A DNA stretch of 64,000 nucleotides from an uncultured Porphyromonas sp. (GCF_905372525.1 NZ_CAJPPN010000004.1:14727-78726); one strand, 5' to 3'; positions 1 to 10,317 are shown, counted from the stretch's first letter. Made by a program: numbers and translations. The notes: generated by a model not told the origin, from the letters alone.

Positions 1-1
1 C

Positions 2-2935
2 CAAGGGCTATACATCATCGAGCTAAACGAAGGGCAAGCACTAGAGTTCGCCCTTCGTGGCTACAGCCGTCGCATCGTCGTGCCCACGGGGCGCACCCTA
101 GACGTACAGCTGAGCCTAGATAGCCTCCGCCACACCACCCCTACGGACACCACCGCCACAGCCCCCGCCGAGGAGATGACCCTCTCCACCGGCTCCCGTG
201 GTGCGACCTCCATCCTGGGCAGTGCCAAGCCCCTCTGGGTACTCAATGGGGTGATCCTCGGTAGTGACTATGGTAGCATCGAAGACTTCATCGGGGCCAA
301 TGCCAAGCAGGTCGTCGCCGCCAAGGTCCCGGGGCTCAGCATCGACAATATAGAGCGCGTACGCATCCTGACGAGCTCCACCGAGACCTCCGCCTACGGC
401 CCGAGGGGGATTGCAGGGGTCATCGAGATCACCTCCAAGCAGGGCTCGGGGGGCTCTCAGTCACTCAACTACTCGGGGGAGTTCACCTGGCGCCCTATCC
501 CCTCCTACAACAATATCAATATCATGAACTCGCAGCAGCACGTATCCCTCATACAGGATATGGTAGACGCTGGCCTCTTCCCTATCCATGAGATGGGGAC
601 GAAGAAGGATCTAGGGCTCATCGGACAGATGTATGAGCTCTTCGGGAAGACCGACGCCTCGGGCAACCCCCTGCTGACGAATGACGTCGCCTCTCGTGCG
701 GCATTCCTCCGTGCAGCTGAGCGCAGGAATACCGATTGGTTCAAGGAGCTCTATCAGAACTCGATCATACACCAGCACACCCTCAGCTTCAACGGGGGGA
801 CGAGCAGGACCAACTTCTTTGCCTCACTGACTGCCCGTGTAGACCCAGGCTGGACCATCGCCGACAAGGCCAATACCTACTCGGGGAATATCTCCGCCGA
901 CTACCGCCTCCTGCAGAACGTCCGTGTCGGGCTAAAGCTCATCGGGGAGTACGCTACGAGCGAGGAGTCTGGCGAGTCTCCCGTCAAGTATGCAGCTACG
1001 ACCAGCCGAGCCCTCGCTCCCCGAGACTCCTACACACGGGACTACGTCCCCTTCAACATCTTCGACGAGCTGCGTGCCAACCGCAAGAACAAGACCCAGC
1101 AATATCTTTCTATCCAGGGCTCGATCGTCTGGGACGTGATGAAGCAGCTCAAGGCTTCCTTCGTCACCGACCTGAAGTACACGAATACCGTCACCTTCGC
1201 TGACAATACCGAGCAGTCCATCCTCGCCCGCTCCATGCGAGCCATGCAGTCTACTTATATACGTAGCAACAACAAGAACCTCTACACCGACCCAGACAAT
1301 CCCTTTGCCCTCCCGATGTCCATCCTCCCCGAGGGAGGTATCAGGGAGAACAAGCTCCGACAGCGCTTCCTGACCAGCTACAAGCTCAACCTAGACTACC
1401 ACGAGACCTTTGGCCGTCATCAGCTACGAGCCCTAGGGGAGATCGGGGTAGACGTTGGCTCTACGGAGACGAATACGAACCTCAACTACGGTGTCCTCTT
1501 CGACCTCGGGGGGCAGGCCTACTTCATCCCCGAGGCCTTCAAGCGGCTCTACGAGAAGGGGAGCAACTACTACACCATACAGAACGGTGTAGACAACAAC
1601 GTAGACTTCCTCACGCAGGTCTCCTATAGCTACGACGAACGCTACTCGCTGGTCGGTCTTCTTCGCTTCGATGCCAGCAACAAGTTTGGCCCTTCGCGCT
1701 ACATCCGTTGGCTCCCTACGTGGAATGTAGAGCTCGGGTGGGCTGTCCACAAGGAAGCCTTCTTCCCCAGCCTGCGCCCTCTCTCCTCCCTCTCCCTCAA
1801 GGTCTCCTATGGCCTGGTGGCGGACAACCCATCGGTCTCCAACTCCCTAGAGCGCATCTATGCCGACCTCCCCTGGAGACCCAACTCCAAGGAGATCGGG
1901 CTCACCATCAAGAACCTAGCGAACCACGGCCTGACCTATGAGAAGACGCGTACGCTGAGCTTCGTAGCCTCGGCCTCGGCCTTCAAGAACCGCATCTCGG
2001 CCACGGTAGACTGGTACACTCGTCGCAGCTATGACCTCGTCGGCCCCATCTACACACAGGGCGTCGGGGGTGAGGTAGACAAGCGGGGTAATGTGGCGGA
2101 GCTGAGCTCCTCGGGTCTACAGCTCCAGCTCATGTCCACTAACATCCGCACGAAGACCTTCACCTGGCAGACGGGCTTCTCCTACCTACATAAGACTAAT
2201 CGTATCACCAAGCTACTCACTAGCCCCACAGTGAAGACGATGACGGACATCTCGGGCTTCTCCTATCAGGGCTACCCGCTCTCCTCGGTCTTCTCTATTC
2301 CCTTCCTAGGGCTGACGGATCGGGGGATGCCTCGCCTCCTCAACGATCGTGGTGCGGAGACCCTCGGAGACTTCAACTTCCAGAGCACCGACGTCAGCTC
2401 GCTACGCTATAGTGGGACGCTGGTACCGACCGATCTCGGTTCCCTCACCAACATCCTCCGCTATGGAGGACTAGCCCTATCGATCAACCTCAGCTACCAG
2501 TTCGGAGCTGTCACACGTAGACGCTACATCACTCCGATGGATGACATCCGAGCTCTACCCCGTGACCTCGTCGATCGTTGGGTACGTCCCGGGGATGAGG
2601 CCAAGACGAATATCCCCCGCATCCCCAGCAACTACGCTTACCAAGAATACGGGCGAGACAATATCACCAATGCCTATACGGCCTACAATCTCTCGGACGC
2701 ACGGACAGCCAAGACGGACTTCGTGCGCCTCAAGGAGGTCTCCCTCGAATACACCTTCGCACGGCAGTTCCTCCGTCGCACCCCAGTGCGCAGTCTCTCT
2801 CTGAAGCTTCAGGCGCAGAACCTCATGCTCCTCTACTCGGACAGCCGTCTACGTGGCGACGACCCCGAGTACATGTACCTATCCTCTATGGTACCGCCTA
2901 AGCAGCTGATCCTGACCCTACGTGTCGGGCTCTAA
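2..2935 (+). CDS. SusC/RagA-family TonB-linked outer membrane protein (5' end outside window)
   Basis: The reading frame is open from the first bases, so the signal peptide and most of the N-terminal carboxypeptidase-regulatory-like domain lie upstream of the window; a GTG at 80 is not the true start. The visible part begins with the end of that beta-sandwich domain (ALRGYSRRIVVPTG), then a TonB plug containing KPLWVLNGVILG and SAYGPRGIAGVIEITSKQG, the usual SusC plug signatures, and then a long beta-barrel region. The chain ends in ...LILTLRVGL, with Leu rather than the more usual aromatic residue. It would form the outer-membrane channel that works with the SusD-like lipoprotein starting 26 bases downstream. 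The substrate cannot be read from the sequence; the associated metallohydrolase gene suggests peptide or chelate uptake rather than glycans, but that is inference. Confidence 0.93.
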   Translation, partial: QGLYIIELNEGQALEFALRGYSRRIVVPTGRTLDVQLSLDSLRHTTPTDTTATAPAEEMTLSTGSRGATSILGSAKPLWVLNGVILGSDYGSIEDFIGANAKQVVAAKVPGLSIDNIERVRILTSSTETSAYGPRGIAGVIEITSKQGSGGSQSLNYSGEFTWRPIPSYNNINIMNSQQHVSLIQDMVDAGLFPIHEMGTKKDLGLIGQMYELFGKTDASGNPLLTNDVASRAAFLRAAERRNTDWFKELYQNSIIHQHTLSFNGGTSRTNFFASLTARVDPGWTIADKANTYSGNISADYRLLQNVRVGLKLIGEYATSEESGESPVKYAATTSRALAPRDSYTRDYVPFNIFDELRANRKNKTQQYLSIQGSIVWDVMKQLKASFVTDLKYTNTVTFADNTEQSILARSMRAMQSTYIRSNNKNLYTDPDNPFALPMSILPEGGIRENKLRQRFLTSYKLNLDYHETFGRHQLRALGEIGVDVGSTETNTNLNYGVLFDLGGQAYFIPEAFKRLYEKGSNYYTIQNGVDNNVDFLTQVSYSYDERYSLVGLLRFDASNKFGPSRYIRWLPTWNVELGWAVHKEAFFPSLRPLSSLSLKVSYGLVADNPSVSNSLERIYADLPWRPNSKEIGLTIKNLANHGLTYEKTRTLSFVASASAFKNRISATVDWYTRRSYDLVGPIYTQGVGGEVDKRGNVAELSSSGLQLQLMSTNIRTKTFTWQTGFSYLHKTNRITKLLTSPTVKTMTDISGFSYQGYPLSSVFSIPFLGLTDRGMPRLLNDRGAETLGDFNFQSTDVSSLRYSGTLVPTDLGSLTNILRYGGLALSINLSYQFGAVTRRRYITPMDDIRALPRDLVDRWVRPGDEAKTNIPRIPSNYAYQEYGRDNITNAYTAYNLSDARTAKTDFVRLKEVSLEYTFARQFLRRTPVRSLSLKLQAQNLMLLYSDSRLRGDDPEYMYLSSMVPPKQLILTLRVGL

Positions 2936-2961
2936 TCCTCACCCTCAGAAGGCTATCCCCT

Positions 2962-4527
2962 ATGAACAAGTATAAGGCACTTGCCCTCATCATCGCCCTC
3001 ATCCTACCTGCTGTCCTCTCCTCTTGTAATGGTCTGCTGGACAAGCAACCCGATGATCGGGTCACGGTGAACTCCCCCGAACTCGTCCGAAGACTCCTCA
3101 TCAACGCTTACCCTACGGCTACCCCGACCTTGGTCTCAGAGCTCTCCAGCGACAATATAGATGACTACGGGACGGACAACCCGAATTATACCAACTTCCA
3201 GCTGGGCTTCGCCTACTGGGATGATACGCCCGAGTACAATACGGCAGACGGACTACGTGCCATCTGGGAGGCGCACTACAAGGCGATTGCCCATGCTAAT
3301 AAGGCTCTGGAGGTCATCGATCAGCTGGGCAACACCTCTGCCCTAGCCCCTCATCGAGGGGAAGCACTGCTCTGTCGGGCCTACGCCCACTTCGTGCTGG
3401 TCAATGTCTTCGCCAAGCACTACAACACTCAGTCCAGCCCCACCGACCTAGGTGTACCGTACGTGACCAAGCCCGAGACGGAGCTGGACCCGAAGTACAC
3501 CCGCAACACCGTCTCCGAGGTCTACGCTGCCATCGCTCGGGATCTACAGGAGGGGCTCCCACTGATCACCGACAGCTACTACAGCGAACCTATCTATCAC
3601 TTCAATAGGAGTGCGGCATATGCCTTCGCTGCTCGCTTCTACCTCTATCACGAGGAGTGGGACAAGGCCATCGCTGCGGCAGACGTAGCTCTCACGGGCA
3701 AGAGCCCACGGGACTGGTCAGAGTTCCAGAACGCATCCGTCGTCGGAGCAAAGACCGAGGATGCCTATGCCAAGCTCTATAGCCGTACCACGACGAGTGC
3801 CAACTTCCTCCTGCTCCCAGTCACCTCGGGGATCCGCAGCTATTTCTCCAATGCGAAGGAGCGTCGCTTCTCGCACTGCCACCGAGCAGCTACCGAGACC
3901 CTCCTAGCAAGCAACATTTGGTCGAAGACCACGAGCCCACAGAACGACTACTGGCAGGAGCCCTTCATCTCCCCGGTGTACAACTTCAGAGACATCATCA
4001 ATCAGTCCAAGTACCCCACCTACACGAGCAACTCGAGCAACACGATCGTCGTGCCCTTCTCCTACGAAGAGACCCTGCTCGTCCGTGCCGAGGCTAAGGT
4101 GCTTCGTGGGGACAATGCTGGGGCTATCCAGGACCTCAATGCCTGGACCTCCGCCTACCTAAAGGTAAGTGACAAGACCTTCACGGAGGCTCAGATCGTC
4201 GACTTCTACAAAGCCCTAGCCTACAGCACGGCAGACGCACCGACGATCAAGAAGACCCTTCACCCTCGCTTCGCACTCTCCGGGGGAGAGACTCAGGAGA
4301 TGATCCTGCATCAGGTCCTACAGTGTCGCCGTATAGCTACGCTGCACGAGGGACTGCGCTGGATAGACATCAAGCGTTATGGCATCGAGGTACCCCGCTA
4401 TGTACATGACGCACGCAATAGGGGCAACGTCTCGGTCGCAAAGACCCTCACCAGCTGGGACGATCATACAGCACTGGAGATTCCTCAGAATGCTATATCC
4501 AAAGGCATGAAGCCCAATCGTCCCTAA
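2962..4527 (+). CDS. SusD/RagB-family nutrient-binding lipoprotein
   Basis: A 521-residue lipoprotein. The signal peptide ends in a lipobox LSSC with the lipidated Cys at residue 22, followed by NGLLDKQPDDRV, the typical SusD N-terminus. The TPR-like helical region contains the conserved stretch ALLCRAYAHFVLVNVFAKHY, and the C-terminal part has the typical EETLLVRAEAKVLRGD repeat and the GLRWIDIKRYG motif. SusD proteins sit as a lid on the SusC barrel at the cell surface and capture substrate. The gene follows the SusC gene by 26 bases and is followed by two further lipoprotein genes on the same strand, so the four form one operon. Length and motifs match the family well; the ligand is unknown. 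Confidence 0.93.
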   Translation: MNKYKALALIIALILPAVLSSCNGLLDKQPDDRVTVNSPELVRRLLINAYPTATPTLVSELSSDNIDDYGTDNPNYTNFQLGFAYWDDTPEYNTADGLRAIWEAHYKAIAHANKALEVIDQLGNTSALAPHRGEALLCRAYAHFVLVNVFAKHYNTQSSPTDLGVPYVTKPETELDPKYTRNTVSEVYAAIARDLQEGLPLITDSYYSEPIYHFNRSAAYAFAARFYLYHEEWDKAIAAADVALTGKSPRDWSEFQNASVVGAKTEDAYAKLYSRTTTSANFLLLPVTSGIRSYFSNAKERRFSHCHRAATETLLASNIWSKTTSPQNDYWQEPFISPVYNFRDIINQSKYPTYTSNSSNTIVVPFSYEETLLVRAEAKVLRGDNAGAIQDLNAWTSAYLKVSDKTFTEAQIVDFYKALAYSTADAPTIKKTLHPRFALSGGETQEMILHQVLQCRRIATLHEGLRWIDIKRYGIEVPRYVHDARNRGNVSVAKTLTSWDDHTALEIPQNAISKGMKPNRP

Positions 4528-4593
4528 GCCCCGCCACCCCACTCATCCACGGCTCCGACGAGCGAGCCCCACATCCCCTACCAAGATACAGAT

Positions 4594-5628
4594 ATGAATA
4601 GCATCCCCCGTAGGCTTCGCCAGCTATCCCTGATCGCTCTGGCTAGCCTTGCCCTCTCGGCCTGCAAGGGTGCCGACAGCGACCTCTCCAAAGAGAGTGT
4701 CGTACGTACCCCGGAGCACCAGTCCGAGCTGGATAAGTATATCGAGGAACAGTTCTCCCGCCCCTACAATATAGAGGTACTCTACCGCTATCGGGAATAC
4801 GAGATAGGTCGTGGGTGGGTCACCTCACCGGCACGAGCGGAGAATAGCCTGCAGTTCGTCAATGTCCTGCGCTACCTTTTCCTCGAGCCCTATGTCGAGA
4901 CCACGAGCAAGGCCTTCGTCAGGCAGTTCTCCCCCCAGGCCCTCATCCTCACGGGCTACTATGGGTACAATCCCCCGCCTAGCAACACCTACACGCTAGC
5001 ATCAACGATCAACGGGATCAAGATCGTCTTCATGGACATCAACCATCTTGACTTCCCCACCCTAAAGGCACTCTATGCCGAGCGGGAAGCCCTACAAGGC
5101 AAGACCGATGCTACCAGCGTCGCCCGATACAACGAACTGGATGCGCAGATCAAGCGGACGAACCAGTCCTACATCACCACCCTGCGCACCTCCTACCTGC
5201 GTACGATCTATCATGAGTCTGCCCATACCTTCCACCAGAGGGTAGAGCCTACCACAGACTTCGACAAGATTACTTCGCTAGACTATAAGGGGGGTACGTG
5301 GACGACTTGGTGGACACGCAACGGCAAACGTTCCATCCAATACGGCTTCATCAGCAACTATGCGAGCCAGGAGCCTCACGAGGACTTCGCCGAGCTCTTC
5401 GCCCACTACATCATCCTTACCCCCGAGGAGTGGGCGGTGAAGATGCAGGAGGCGGATGTGACACCCTCGGGAGCTAGTTCCTCGGGGAAGGTGCTCATCG
5501 AACGCAAGCTCGCCATCATCAAGGAATACATGACACGGCAGTGGGGGTTAGACATGGATCTGCTGCGGAGTAATGTCCAGAAGCGGTACCCCGAGTTTGC
5601 CCGCCAAGACTTCACCATCATCCACTAA
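4594..5628 (+). CDS. Substrate import-associated zinc metallohydrolase lipoprotein
   Basis: A 344-residue lipoprotein with lipobox LSAC (Cys at residue 24). Around residues 206-211 lies HESAHTF, an HExxH zinc-binding motif, and about 55 residues later HEDFAELFAHY supplies a likely third acidic ligand, as in gluzincin-type peptidases. The combination of a Bacteroidota lipoprotein, an HExxH core and a position directly after SusC/SusD matches the known family named 'substrate import-associated zinc metallohydrolase lipoprotein'. It probably acts on the outer membrane surface or in the periplasm, on the substrate of the adjacent transporter. The gene lies 66 bases after SusD and 13 bases before the next gene, consistent with one transcript. 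The exact peptide or other bond cleaved is not known. Confidence 0.85.
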   Translation: MNSIPRRLRQLSLIALASLALSACKGADSDLSKESVVRTPEHQSELDKYIEEQFSRPYNIEVLYRYREYEIGRGWVTSPARAENSLQFVNVLRYLFLEPYVETTSKAFVRQFSPQALILTGYYGYNPPPSNTYTLASTINGIKIVFMDINHLDFPTLKALYAEREALQGKTDATSVARYNELDAQIKRTNQSYITTLRTSYLRTIYHESAHTFHQRVEPTTDFDKITSLDYKGGTWTTWWTRNGKRSIQYGFISNYASQEPHEDFAELFAHYIILTPEEWAVKMQEADVTPSGASSSGKVLIERKLAIIKEYMTRQWGLDMDLLRSNVQKRYPEFARQDFTIIH

Positions 5629-5641
5629 GCCCTATTGACCT

Positions 5642-6943
5642 ATGAAGAGATACTACATGAGCCTCCTCGTGGGGCTCGCCCTCACCTCTAGCCTGATGCC
5701 GTCCTGCTCCTCGGCCGACAAGCTCAGCGACCTCGGCGAAGCATCCCAACGTACACGTGAGGTGCTACGTGAGTACACCGACCGCCTAGAGGGCAACAAG
5801 GGTTACTGGCTCCTCACCTACTGGCCAGACAGCCGTCTGCGCTATGGGGGCTACAACTTCTTCGTCCACTTCGAGGGGGGGAAGGTCACCGGACTTACCG
5901 AGCTACACCCCACGGCGGTGACCTCGCTCTATGACGTCACGACGATAGACCAGCCGACACTATGCTTCTCCACCTTCAACGATGCCTTGCTACATTTCAG
6001 TAAGTCCTCGGAGTACTTCCGCTCCGCCCGAGGTGGTGACTTTGAGCTCCTGCTGAAAGAGATAAAGGGTGACACCATCCTCCTGGAGGGACGTAAGCAG
6101 GGCACACGGATGACCCTCGTCCCCTTCGGCTCAGATCCTGCGACAGAGATCACGGCTATCCAGCGGGTCTCTCGCCTTCTTCGCACAGCGGGGCTTACCT
6201 CGGTGACTATAGGTACGGCAGGCACGGTAGCCCTTCGCCTGCATCCGGGCTACCGCCAGATAGAGTTCACGCCAGAGGGAGGGACGACCGTACGTGCCCC
6301 CTTCGTCTACACCTCCCGAGGCCTTCGCTTCTATCAGCCCGTGACCCTAGGGGGTGTTACCCTCAGTGAGCTCGTGCTCAGTAGCGATGATACCCAGCTA
6401 CAGAGTACCGATGGGAGTATCCAGACGACCATAGTAAACCCTCCCCTAGACTTCGCCACGAAGACCTTCGTCTATTACGCAGAGACGGGCTTTGTGTCCC
6501 CCAAGATGCTCCAGCACCTTACCCGTGCCAAGAATGCCCTGACACGCACAGGACGTGGCACACTGCAGACCACAGGCTACTGGGGAGCTTTCACCGCTGC
6601 CGACCTCGGGGTGAACCTAAGAGGTAACGACAGCCACAACACTATGGTCATGACCTCGGGCATTATGACGACCCAAGGGTACTACAATAGAGCCAGCTAC
6701 GAAGTAGACTTCGTCGGTGTAGGGGCAGACCCGACACAGGTGGATATCCTACTGAGGGATGGTAACGACTCCTCGGGCTGGTACTTCTACAGCGCCATCA
6801 TGCCTATCGTCGAGGGGCCTCGCTCTAAGGCTCCCTACACCATCACCGCCTACACCGATGACGGTGGCGCTACCTACTATTACTACCTGCAGAGTACGAC
6901 AGACGCAGACTACTGGCTCTACCTCTATCCCTACTCTGCCTAA
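5642..6943 (+). CDS. DUF4302-type lipoprotein
   Basis: A 433-residue lipoprotein with lipobox LMPSC (Cys at residue 22). The region after the signal (LREYTDRLEGNKGYWLLTYW, then the YNFFVHFEGGKV stretch) matches the N-terminal pattern I recognise for the DUF4302 family, whose members are found with SusC/SusD and HExxH lipoprotein genes. The rest is predicted beta-rich, with many Thr/Gly/Tyr residues, and there is no visible catalytic motif. The C-terminal region ends in a Tyr-rich stretch (TYYYYLQSTT) suggestive of a surface beta-sandwich. It is the last gene of the four-gene import operon and ends 22 bases before a strong terminator. Its function is unknown; a role in substrate binding for the neighbouring transporter is inferred from context. 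Confidence 0.78.
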   Translation: MKRYYMSLLVGLALTSSLMPSCSSADKLSDLGEASQRTREVLREYTDRLEGNKGYWLLTYWPDSRLRYGGYNFFVHFEGGKVTGLTELHPTAVTSLYDVTTIDQPTLCFSTFNDALLHFSKSSEYFRSARGGDFELLLKEIKGDTILLEGRKQGTRMTLVPFGSDPATEITAIQRVSRLLRTAGLTSVTIGTAGTVALRLHPGYRQIEFTPEGGTTVRAPFVYTSRGLRFYQPVTLGGVTLSELVLSSDDTQLQSTDGSIQTTIVNPPLDFATKTFVYYAETGFVSPKMLQHLTRAKNALTRTGRGTLQTTGYWGAFTAADLGVNLRGNDSHNTMVMTSGIMTTQGYYNRASYEVDFVGVGADPTQVDILLRDGNDSSGWYFYSAIMPIVEGPRSKAPYTITAYTDDGGATYYYYLQSTTDADYWLYLYPYSA

Positions 6944-6965
6944 GCTCAGCCGGTAGATCCGAGCC

Positions 6966-7018
6966 AAAGATTAGCCCCCTTCATCCGATACGTGTCGGAT
7001 GAAGGGGGCTAATCTTTT
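6966..7018. terminator. Strong bidirectional terminator between converging genes
   Basis: A perfect 23-bp inverted repeat (arms 6966-6988 and 6995-7017) with a 6-base loop. An A run lies at one foot and a T run at the other, so it can terminate the SusC operon on the plus strand and the tricorn-type gene on the minus strand. Confidence 0.92.
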
Positions 7019-7036
7019 GCAGAGGTAGTCTCGCTG

Positions 7037-10000
7037 CTACTTCTTCACTTCGCTAAGCAAGACCTCTACGGCTCGCTCGAGCTGTGTGTCGTGTCCCTGA
7101 AGCACCTTGTGTGGCTCTAGTGGCACAACGACATCTGGGATCATCTCGGTATTCTCCAGATACTTGCCATCAGCAGTCAGATAGCCTACGGCTGGGATCC
7201 CATAGTAGAGTGCTGGGTCTAGGAGTGTATCCCAATTGACGCTCGTCATAGTGCCTGGTACGGGCATCCCTACGACCTTCCCTATGCCCTGGTGCTGATA
7301 GACCCAAGGCGAACCGTGAGCATTGCTATAGTCGGCTTCGCAGGTGACCATTACGGAGGGGTGGTTCCATCGTCTGCTGGGCATCTCACAGTAGTCCTTA
7401 CCACGGACGACCTGCTGGAGATACTTCTTGCCCGAGAAGAATACCTCGAGATCCTCGTGGAGCCTTCCCCCACCATTGTAGCGGATGTCTATGACGATCC
7501 CCTTCTTACCATAATACTTACCCAAGACATCGGAATAGACGTTACGGAAGCTGGGGTCTCCCATCGAAGGGATATGGACATAGCCTAGACGTCCACCCGA
7601 GAGGCGCTCGACCTCGCTAGCACGCTGACGGATCCAACGCTTGTAGAGGAGTGAGGAGAGCGCACCCTGAGAGATAGGGCGAATGACCTCCTCGATGGTC
7701 TCTCCCCCTGCCGTACGGAACGTGACGAGGACACGCTTGCCGACCTTGTCATTGAGTAGCGGGAAGTAGTCTTGCCCCTCCTTGATCGGTGTGCCATCGA
7801 TCGCCGTGATGAGCGCACCAGCTCGGAGACGGCTCCAGGAGACGTCAAAGGGGCCTCCTACTACGACCTCATCCACACGTAGCCCATCCCCTCGGCTGGG
7901 TGAGGAGAGGAAGAGCCCGAGCTCTGCCGTGGGGAAGGCTGAGCCCGAGGCTCGATAGCGTCCCCCCGTGTGCGAGACATTCAGTTCGCCAAGTAGCTCG
8001 CTAAGCATCTCGGCGAAGTCTTGGCTCGTGGTGATGTGGGGGAGGAACTGGCGGTAGTGCTTCGTCAGTTGTGCCCAGTCCACACCATGCATATCTGTAC
8101 GGTAGAAGCGAGCCGCCTCCTCACGTACGACTTCCTCGTACATCGCCTCACGCTCCTTAACGCGGTCGATGGAGCGAGAGCCCGTGATCGTGATCGCCTT
8201 CAGCGCGTCATTCTTCGGGTCGAGCTTCTGGGGACTACTGCCGAGGATGAAGAGTGTCTTGCCCTCCTTGTCCTTGTCAAAGAAGGGAGAGCTTAGGTCG
8301 AGCTTCTTCTGTAGCTGGGTCTTGTGCTTGAGGAGATCATGTACCCAAAGGTCATAGCCACCCTCGTGGGAAGCAAAGTAATAGAGTTTCTTCCCGTCAG
8401 GAGAGAGCATAGCGTCTGCGAGCGAAGAGGAATTAGGAGTAAGGCGGACAATGCGATCCTCTATCCCCTCGAGCTCGAGCTGTACAGGCTCGGGCTTGGC
8501 CTTAGTGGTCTTGGTGGAGTCGGTCTTAGCCTTCGCCTTGGCCTGCTTCTCTGCTTCGTCCAGGAGCTCACGCTCCTCATCGGTCATGCGGTAGCGTTCG
8601 TACCCCTTGCGGGTGAGGAAGACGATCATCACGTCATTCTCCGAGCCCCATGAGGCGTGGTTACGCATCCCATAGCGGTCGGTCATATAGGTAAGAGCCT
8701 TGCCATCCTGAGACCAACGTGGGGAGGTGTTGAAGTAGCCGCTATTGGTGATGTTGAAGACAGGCTTCCCTCCCTCTGCGCTCACAATCCCGATATCACT
8801 ATAGGGGGCATGTGCCCGAGCGACATACTGCAGAGCGAACCAATGTCCATCAGGAGACCAAGTGTAGTCTATGCCTCCCGAGCGTTCGTGGTGCTGGGAG
8901 CCGTCGGTGATGGTACGCAGTTGCTTCGTCTGCAGGTTATAAACCATCAGCTTGGAGCGATCCAGCACAAAGGCGAGTTCCTTGCCATCGGGAGAGAACT
9001 GAGGGTACATCTTCTCCCCCTTCACCCCGAGGGAGAGCTTCTCCTCAATGATATTCGTTGCATTGGGGAAGTTGGGGTCCTCACTACGTCCGATGCGTGC
9101 CCGATAGAGTTCCCAAGAGCCCTCCTTCGTAGAGGCATAGACCAGTGTGCGGTTGTCCGCTCCGAAGGTCATCCCACGACCCGTGAACGAGCCATGAGTC
9201 ACCTGCTTCGTCGTGCTATGGTCTGCCGAAGTGACGAATATATCCCCACGTGAGAGGAAGGCGATCTGCTTCCCATCTGGTGATACCGCCGAGGAGCCTA
9301 GGGAGCGAGACATAGAGAGGTGGAGCTGCTCGTCACTCTCCCTGTCCTTGGTGATGCGCACAGAGATGCGTTGGGGTTCCTTGCCTGGGGTCAGGGTGTA
9401 TAGCTCACCAGCGTAGCCGAAGGCCAGTAGCCCACCCTTCGACACAGATAGGAAACGTACGGGGTCACCTTTGAGGCGAGTGAGAGCCTTCGCCTCGGTG
9501 CTACCTGCCGAGAGGTCACCCTCATAGACATTCATCGAGCCTCCGCCTCGCTCACTGAGGAAGTAGAGCTTCTTCCCATCAGGAGCATAGAGTGGGTTGC
9601 GATCCTCCGCAGGGTGCTGCAGGACGTAGCGGTAGGTCTTCTTGTCCAGATCATACTCCACGAGGTCACGAGCCACAGAGGAGGTATGGTGCTTGCGCCA
9701 TTCGTTCTCAAAGCCCTTGATGTCCTGATAGAGGATGCGTCGACCATCCGCACTCATGCTGATTGCCTCTGCGGGCGTAGCTAGTAGGAGCTCGGGGCGT
9801 GCCCCTCCTCGGACGGATACCCGATAGACCTCAGTCAAGATAGAGGTAGGGAAGAGGGCGGAGTGGGCAGGATCCTGGATATGTGCCTTGAAGAGCACAT
9901 GGGCGCCATCGGGTGTGAAGGCATAGGGGATCTCCGTCCCCGAGTGGGTGGTCAGCTGGCGAGCTTCGCCCCCCGTGGCAGAGATGATGTAGATGTTCGT

Positions 10001-10273
10001 CCCGCTGTTATTTCGGTCACTCGTGAAGGCGATCTGCTTCCCATCGGGCGACCAGACGGGGTGGCACTCATAGGCGCTACCCGAGGTGAGGCGCTGGGCA
10101 TCGCCCCCAGAGGTAGGGACGGTGTAGAGGTCACCCTGATAGGTAAAGGCAACCTTCGTCCCATCGGGCGAGATCGCAGGGTGGCGAAGCCATAGGGGAC
10201 GCTCCTCTCGGGCCAAGCTCACGAGCGAGGCTGAGCAGAGGAGCGTAAGGGTGAAGAGGGTCTTTCGTACCAT
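7037..10273 (-). CDS. Tricorn protease homolog (S41-family peptidase, periplasmic or secreted)
   Basis: A 1078-residue protein with a Sec signal peptide (MVRKTLFTLTLLCSASLVSLA). The N-terminal 600 or so residues carry repeated SPDGKQIAF/SPDGTKVAF units, the WD40-like (TolB-type) blades of the two tricorn beta-propellers. Next come a C1-like segment with LGELNVSH (catalytic His near residue 765), a PDZ domain, and the S41 core with GIVIDIRYNGGG, the likely nucleophile Ser in DYSNAHG (about residue 982) and a late ENTEMIPD segment supplying the acidic residue. A Lys-rich linker (EAEKQAKAKAKT) separates propeller from protease. Tricorn-type enzymes degrade peptides; the export signal indicates a periplasmic or outer-membrane location. 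Length and domain order are typical, and the key residues are present. Confidence 0.92.
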   Translation of the reverse strand: MVRKTLFTLTLLCSASLVSLAREERPLWLRHPAISPDGTKVAFTYQGDLYTVPTSGGDAQRLTSGSAYECHPVWSPDGKQIAFTSDRNNSGTNIYIISATGGEARQLTTHSGTEIPYAFTPDGAHVLFKAHIQDPAHSALFPTSILTEVYRVSVRGGARPELLLATPAEAISMSADGRRILYQDIKGFENEWRKHHTSSVARDLVEYDLDKKTYRYVLQHPAEDRNPLYAPDGKKLYFLSERGGGSMNVYEGDLSAGSTEAKALTRLKGDPVRFLSVSKGGLLAFGYAGELYTLTPGKEPQRISVRITKDRESDEQLHLSMSRSLGSSAVSPDGKQIAFLSRGDIFVTSADHSTTKQVTHGSFTGRGMTFGADNRTLVYASTKEGSWELYRARIGRSEDPNFPNATNIIEEKLSLGVKGEKMYPQFSPDGKELAFVLDRSKLMVYNLQTKQLRTITDGSQHHERSGGIDYTWSPDGHWFALQYVARAHAPYSDIGIVSAEGGKPVFNITNSGYFNTSPRWSQDGKALTYMTDRYGMRNHASWGSENDVMIVFLTRKGYERYRMTDEERELLDEAEKQAKAKAKTDSTKTTKAKPEPVQLELEGIEDRIVRLTPNSSSLADAMLSPDGKKLYYFASHEGGYDLWVHDLLKHKTQLQKKLDLSSPFFDKDKEGKTLFILGSSPQKLDPKNDALKAITITGSRSIDRVKEREAMYEEVVREEAARFYRTDMHGVDWAQLTKHYRQFLPHITTSQDFAEMLSELLGELNVSHTGGRYRASGSAFPTAELGLFLSSPSRGDGLRVDEVVVGGPFDVSWSRLRAGALITAIDGTPIKEGQDYFPLLNDKVGKRVLVTFRTAGGETIEEVIRPISQGALSSLLYKRWIRQRASEVERLSGGRLGYVHIPSMGDPSFRNVYSDVLGKYYGKKGIVIDIRYNGGGRLHEDLEVFFSGKKYLQQVVRGKDYCEMPSRRWNHPSVMVTCEADYSNAHGSPWVYQHQGIGKVVGMPVPGTMTSVNWDTLLDPALYYGIPAVGYLTADGKYLENTEMIPDVVVPLEPHKVLQGHDTQLERAVEVLLSEVKK

Positions 10274-10317
10274 AGTATGATGTATGATTTAGTTGGGATC
10301 TAGGGAAGGGGGAGCCC

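Noticed and set aside
8657..9253. A 198-codon plus-strand frame opposite the tricorn-type gene
   Set aside because: Antisense shadow in high-G+C coding DNA; the minus-strand frame carries the propeller motifs.
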